From NCBI RefSeq assembly GCF_047238265.1, contig NZ_JBDFMM010000001.1, positions 4,278,001-4,342,000 on the forward strand: a DNA stretch of 64,000 nt, written 5' to 3'. The notes beneath the pieces are model-generated. The model did no database searches and was not told where the DNA came from. It saw nothing but the letters and a program-made list of their open reading frames with translations. Position 1 is the stretch's first letter. Each line of letters opens with the position of its first letter. This DNA is from Paenibacillus_F sp047238265. GTDB lineage: Bacteria > Bacillota > Bacilli > Paenibacillales > NBRC-103111. Shown piece by piece: positions 60,616-64,000 of the stretch. A program made the translations under genes and the position numbers.

Positions 60616-61854
60616 CTAAGCGTTCAAAGCATGAAGCAGAAGGCCGATGACAAAATCCTGATCCGATTCGCTGAGACTCGATCCGGAAGGCAGGCACAAA
60701 CCTTGTTCGAACAAGCGGTCGGACACGCTTGCTTCCTCTTCGTGCGGGTAGTAGGCGCACTTGCCGTACAGCGGCTGGCGGTGCATCGGCTTCCATACCG
60801 GCCGGGACTCCACGTTCTCGGCCGCCAGGCGCGCGATAAGCTGTTCCGTTCCGATGCCGGCAGCGGCCGGATCGACCGTCAGCGCGGTAAGCCAGCGCGT
60901 GGAGCGCCCGTATGGGGCCTCGGGCATAAACGAGACGCCTTCGATGCCGCCAAGCGCCTCGCGGTACCGGTCGAACACGGCCCGGCGGGCGTTCACGCGC
61001 TCATCCAGCACACGCAGCTGCCCGCGCCCGACACCGGCGAGAATGTTGCTCAGCCGGTAGTTATAGCCGACCTCGCTGTGCTGGTAATGGGGAGCCTGAT
61101 CCCTCGCCTGCGTTGCCCAGAAACGGGCTTTCTCCAAGGCTTCCAGATCGTCCGACACCAGCATTCCTCCGCCGGAGGTCGTAATGATCTTGTTGCCGTT
61201 GAACGAGTAGACGCCGAAACGTCCGAGCGTTCCGCTCGACCGGCCGGAACAGGTCGCCCCAAGCGACTCTGCCGCATCCTCGACAACGGGAACGCCGTAG
61301 GCGTCGAGCAGTTCCAGGAGCGGCACCATGTCCGCGCTCTGGCCGTAGAGATTGACGACCACCGCCGCTTTGGGCAGGCGCCCTTCCCGCTTCGACTCGG
61401 CGAGAGCCCGCTCCAAGGCGGCCGGCGACATGTTCCAGGTCGCTTCGTCCGAGTCGATCAGCACAGGCTCCGCGCCCTGGTACATGATGGGATTGACGCT
61501 GGCGACGAACGTGAGCGAAGAACACAGGACGCGGTCGCCCGGGCCCACGCCCAGAAGGCGCAGCGCCTGATGAATACCGGCAGTACCGGAGCTGAGGGCC
61601 ACGGCTCCCTTCGAGCCGGTGTAAGCCGCCAGCTCGGCTTCGAACGCGTCCACGTTCGGTCCGAGCGGAGCGATCCAGTTCGTCTCGAACGCTTCGCGGA
61701 CGAACTTCTGCTCTTCCTCACCGATATGCGGAGGAGACAGGAGAATACGGCTCCGGCCGGTTCCCGGCAGACCATCCGCCGTTCCGGGAACGGCACTTGT
61801 TTGCAGCCGTGCGGCGCGGGAAGGTGAAGCATGAGTTTGAAGTTGAGCAGCCAT
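60616..61854 (-). CDS. DegT/DnrJ/EryC1/StrS-family PLP aminotransferase
   Basis: 412 residues: an unusual Ser/Ala-rich N-terminal 35 residues, then 'LLSPPHIGEEEQKFVREAFETNWIAPLGPNVDAFE', 'ALSSGTAGIHQAL', 'VVEDAAESLGAT' and the PLP lysine in 'YSFNGNKIITTSGGGML'. Close in pattern to PglE/EpsN-type enzymes that aminate UDP-4-keto-6-deoxy sugars. The neighbours (acetyltransferase and sugar transferase) fit synthesis of a di-acetamido sugar. No dehydratase (PglF/EpsC-like) is in the window. GGAGG site before the ATG. Confidence 0.92.
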   Translation of the reverse strand: MAAQLQTHASPSRAARLQTSAVPGTADGLPGTGRSRILLSPPHIGEEEQKFVREAFETNWIAPLGPNVDAFEAELAAYTGSKGAVALSSGTAGIHQALRLLGVGPGDRVLCSSLTFVASVNPIMYQGAEPVLIDSDEATWNMSPAALERALAESKREGRLPKAAVVVNLYGQSADMVPLLELLDAYGVPVVEDAAESLGATCSGRSSGTLGRFGVYSFNGNKIITTSGGGMLVSDDLEALEKARFWATQARDQAPHYQHSEVGYNYRLSNILAGVGRGQLRVLDERVNARRAVFDRYREALGGIEGVSFMPEAPYGRSTRWLTALTVDPAAAGIGTEQLIARLAAENVESRPVWKPMHRQPLYGKCAYYPHEEEASVSDRLFEQGLCLPSGSSLSESDQDFVIGLLLHALNA

Positions 61855-62237
61855 ATTCGATCCTCCTTTTGATTGATCCGGTCATTCATTGAAATGGAGT
61901 ATGGGTGTTCCGTGTTCATCTGTATGTTTCGGACGGTTTAGCCGCCCGTTCTTTCAGCGCGCGCGGGACACGATATATGAAACGAAATTGGAATGATTGC
62001 GCTAAACCCCGTCGCACCGGGAACAGCTCATCTCAGCTCAGTTCCCGGTGCAGGAATACGGTGCGGTGCGGCATGTCACCGGTCGCCCGCAAACCTTCCG
62101 GCTGCCGGACAGCTCGCTCGGCAGCCGCGAAGCGGCATCGCCGCCCCATTGCCCCGCCTCGGACGGGTCGGTACAACGCGCGCGGATGATCCCGGTGCGC
62201 GCTGCGGCCTTCCGCGGCGTTCAGTCCCCTCAGCCGC
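61855..62237. other. 380-bp spacer between aminotransferase and acetyltransferase genes
   Basis: No ORF supported. It contains a perfect ten-pair inverted repeat CACCGGGAAC/GTTCCCGGTG (62015-62050) without a T run, then very GC-rich sequence to the acetyltransferase stop. Confidence 0.5.
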
Positions 62238-62873
62238 TCAGCCCTGCCGGATTACCCGGGCAGGCACGCCCGCCGCCGTACATCCGGCGGGGATATCGCG
62301 CACGGCCACGGCTCCGGCGCCCAGCGTGCTCCACTCGCCGACGGCGAGGCCCTGGATCACGGAGGCGCCGATGCCGATGTGCGCCCCGGCGCCCACGGTG
62401 ACACCGCCCGCCAGGGCCGCGTTCGGCGACACATGCGCGTAGTCGCCGATCACGCAGTCGTGCTCCACGACGGCGCCGGTGTTGACGATCGCGTGGGCGC
62501 CGATCCGGGCCCCCGCGTTGACGACCGCGCCCGGCATCACGGCGGTGCCGGGCGCCAGGCTTGCGTCCCCGCTCACGACGGCGCGGGGATGGATCAGCAG
62601 CGCGAAGCGGCCGGGCTGTGCGCCGAGCGATTCGGCGACTCTGCGGCGGACCGCGCAGCCGCCGATGGCGACGAAGACGCGCAGGTCTTCGTCTTCCGCG
62701 AGCATGCGGGCGGCCAGCGCTACCGGTCCGCGGAGCAGGCCGTCCGCTCCGGCGGCCGGAGCCGTGTAGCGGTCATCAAGCAAGGCGGCCAGCTCGTAGC
62801 GCCCGCCGGCCCGCGCGATGTCGCGCACGACTTTGGCGTGGCCCCCGTCGCCGATCAGGAGAAGCCTGCTCAC
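62238..62873 (-). CDS. NeuD/PglD-type sugar O- or N-acetyltransferase
   Basis: 211 residues: N-terminal Rossmann-like 'LLLIGDGGHAKVVRDIARAGG', then a left-handed beta-helix of hexapeptide repeats ('GTAVMPGAVVNAGARIGAHAIVNTGAVVEHDCVIGDYAHVSP', about 105-195), ending 'AGVPARVIRQG'. The His in 'VEHDCVIG' matches the catalytic His of PglD. It probably acetylates an amino-sugar made by the nearby aminotransferase. The GTG start overlaps the fused glycosyltransferase stop by four bases. Confidence 0.88.
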   Translation of the reverse strand: MSRLLLIGDGGHAKVVRDIARAGGRYELAALLDDRYTAPAAGADGLLRGPVALAARMLAEDEDLRVFVAIGGCAVRRRVAESLGAQPGRFALLIHPRAVVSGDASLAPGTAVMPGAVVNAGARIGAHAIVNTGAVVEHDCVIGDYAHVSPNAALAGGVTVGAGAHIGIGASVIQGLAVGEWSTLGAGAVAVRDIPAGCTAAGVPARVIRQG

Positions 62874-64000
62874 GACGGGCTTCCGATACCGGAGGCGGCG
62901 CTTCCGGTGTACTTGGTCGTCGTGGCCTGTCCTTCCTGCGACACGCCTTCCCTGCGGACCACTTTAACGGCGGTTAGCAGAAGAATTTTGACGTAAAGGC
63001 GGAAGGAGCGGTTGTCGACGTACCACACGTCGAGTCTGAACTTGTCTTCCCATGAGATCGCGTTGCGCCCGTTCACCTGCGCCCACCCGGTAATCCCCGG
63101 ACGTACCCAGTGGCGCCGCTTCTGCTCATCGGTATACAGGTCCATATACTCCATCAGCAGCGGACGTGGGCCGACCAGGCTCATATCGCCCTTGATCACG
63201 TTCAAAAGCTGCGGAATTTCGTCCAGGCTGAGCTTGCGCAGCAGTTTGCCGAATGCGGTTAGCCTGACTTCGTCCGGAAGGAGATTTCCGGATGAATCTC
63301 TCTTGTCGGTCATCGTCCGGTACTTGTAGACGTAAAACGGCTGGCCGAAACGCCCCGGTCTTTTCTGCTTGAACAGCACCGGGGACCCCAGCTTCATCCG
63401 GACAAGAAGCCCGACGACCGCGTAGACCGGAAGCAGCAAAAGCACGAGAGGCAGTGCGATGGCAAGATCCGCCGTACGCAGGACGGTATGCCCGAGCCAT
63501 CTTCCGATGCGGCTCTTTTCCTTTTTTCCCGCGCGAAGCTCTGTGTACATCGTTTCCAGCCGCTTGACGACGATCTGTTCGGTAAATTCCCGCTCGATTC
63601 TGCGCCGTCCGCCCTGGCCCAGCATGATGCCGTACGCTTTGTTCTCGATGAGTATCCGGAACGCTTTGGCGAGCGCCCCCGTATTTTTGTAAGGAACGAG
63701 CAGGCCCGTATCTTCATGCCGGACCAGCTCCCGCGTACCGAGCACATCGCTTGCGACCACGGGTTTGGAAAAAGCCATCGCTTCCATCAGAAAACGAGGA
63801 ATTCCTTCTTTCTCGGAAGTCAGGACGACGATGTCGGCCATTTTCAGAAAGGCGTACAGGTCGGAACGGTGCCCGATCAGCAGCACTTCCTTTTGCAGAC
63901 CGAGCTCGGCGATCCGTTCGAGAATCTGCTTTTCCAGCGGTCCTCTGCCGGCCAGCAGACAAACGAAATCCGTAATTCCCTGGCTTTTGAGCAGGGCAAG
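62870..64000 (-). CDS. Glycosyltransferase (GT4-like) fused to a polyprenyl-phosphate sugar transferase; runs off right edge
   Basis: At least 376 residues, open to base 64000. The N-terminal visible part is the C-terminal half of a GT-B glycosyltransferase ('LLAGRGPLEKQILERI', 'DIVVLTSEKEGIPRFLMEAMAFSKPVVASDV', with the E-x7-E pattern). After a linker (about residue 165) comes a TM ('LAIALPLVLLLLPVYAVVGLL') and a full bacterial sugar transferase domain: 'KQKRPGRFGQPFYVYKYRTM', 'KLLRKLSLDEIPQLLNVIKGDMSLVGPRP', 'RPGITGWAQVNGRN'. Together they could start and extend an undecaprenyl-linked glycan. It is continuous in frame with no stop; the true start lies outside the window. Confidence 0.85.
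   Translation of the reverse strand, partial: LALLKSQGITDFVCLLAGRGPLEKQILERIAELGLQKEVLLIGHRSDLYAFLKMADIVVLTSEKEGIPRFLMEAMAFSKPVVASDVLGTRELVRHEDTGLLVPYKNTGALAKAFRILIENKAYGIMLGQGGRRRIEREFTEQIVVKRLETMYTELRAGKKEKSRIGRWLGHTVLRTADLAIALPLVLLLLPVYAVVGLLVRMKLGSPVLFKQKRPGRFGQPFYVYKYRTMTDKRDSSGNLLPDEVRLTAFGKLLRKLSLDEIPQLLNVIKGDMSLVGPRPLLMEYMDLYTDEQKRRHWVRPGITGWAQVNGRNAISWEDKFRLDVWYVDNRSFRLYVKILLLTAVKVVRREGVSQEGQATTTKYTGSAASGIGSPS

Overview
The window looks like a chromosome segment of an endospore-forming Bacillota close to Paenibacillus. GC content is moderate, Shine-Dalgarno sites are strong, TTG and GTG starts are common, and many genes are sporulation-specific (comN-spoVB, bofC, safA, spoIVFA/B, spo0B, a SpoIID-type protein). 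Separate secD and secF, the presence of ruvC, an RNase E/G gene and an SLH-domain amidase argue for Paenibacillaceae rather than Bacillus itself. No rRNA, tRNA, CRISPR array, insertion sequence or prophage was seen.

Layout from left to right, mostly on the minus strand. (1) 1-18.9 kb is the recJ / CDF transporter / secF-secD / comN / spoVB / DUF421 / yrzE-like / yajC-tgt-queA / SpoIID-type / ruvB-ruvA-ruvC / ohr / bofC block, similar to the secDF-to-bofC region of B. subtilis. A PAP2 phosphatase and an IT-superfamily transporter are added. (2) 19.1-22 kb is safA with a long 26-residue repeat tract. (3) 22.2-28 kb is an amino-acid group, ilvE-pheA-thrB-thrC-hom-pheB. (4) 28.4-30.3 kb is a plus-strand NUDIX-aldehyde dehydrogenase pair. 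(5) 30.5-55.4 kb is the classical obg-spo0B-rpmA-prp-rplU-rng-spoIVFB-spoIVFA-rodA-minD-minC-mreD-mreC-mreB-radC-maf-(SpoIIB-like)-murC-folC-valS block, joining translation, spore development, cell shape, septum placement and wall precursor synthesis. valS has a T-box leader. (6) 55.9-64 kb is an accessory envelope and polysaccharide region: a small membrane protein, a Gly/Asn-rich secreted protein, a vanZ-type gene, ugd, galU, a sugar aminotransferase, a left-handed beta-helix acetyltransferase and a glycosyltransferase fused to a polyprenyl-phosphate sugar transferase that runs off the right edge.

Most of the sequence is ordinary and syntenic. What stands out is four interrupted genes. PAP2, spo0B and galU each need a +1 shift, two of them at AGnCT. 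The vanZ-type gene has an in-frame TAA where Gln is expected. Real decay and base-calling or assembly error cannot be told apart here. Other points are a CDF transporter whose TM5 metal ligands read E153/G157 instead of the usual H/D, an RNase E/G that ends before the zinc-link with its tail sequence duplicated downstream, the SafA repeat tract, an 850-bp gene-free gap with purine-rich plus strand, an array of tiny hairpins after ruvB, and the fused glycosyltransferase. I did not find a clearly new multi-gene system; the polysaccharide locus and its neighbouring secreted proteins are the best place to look.
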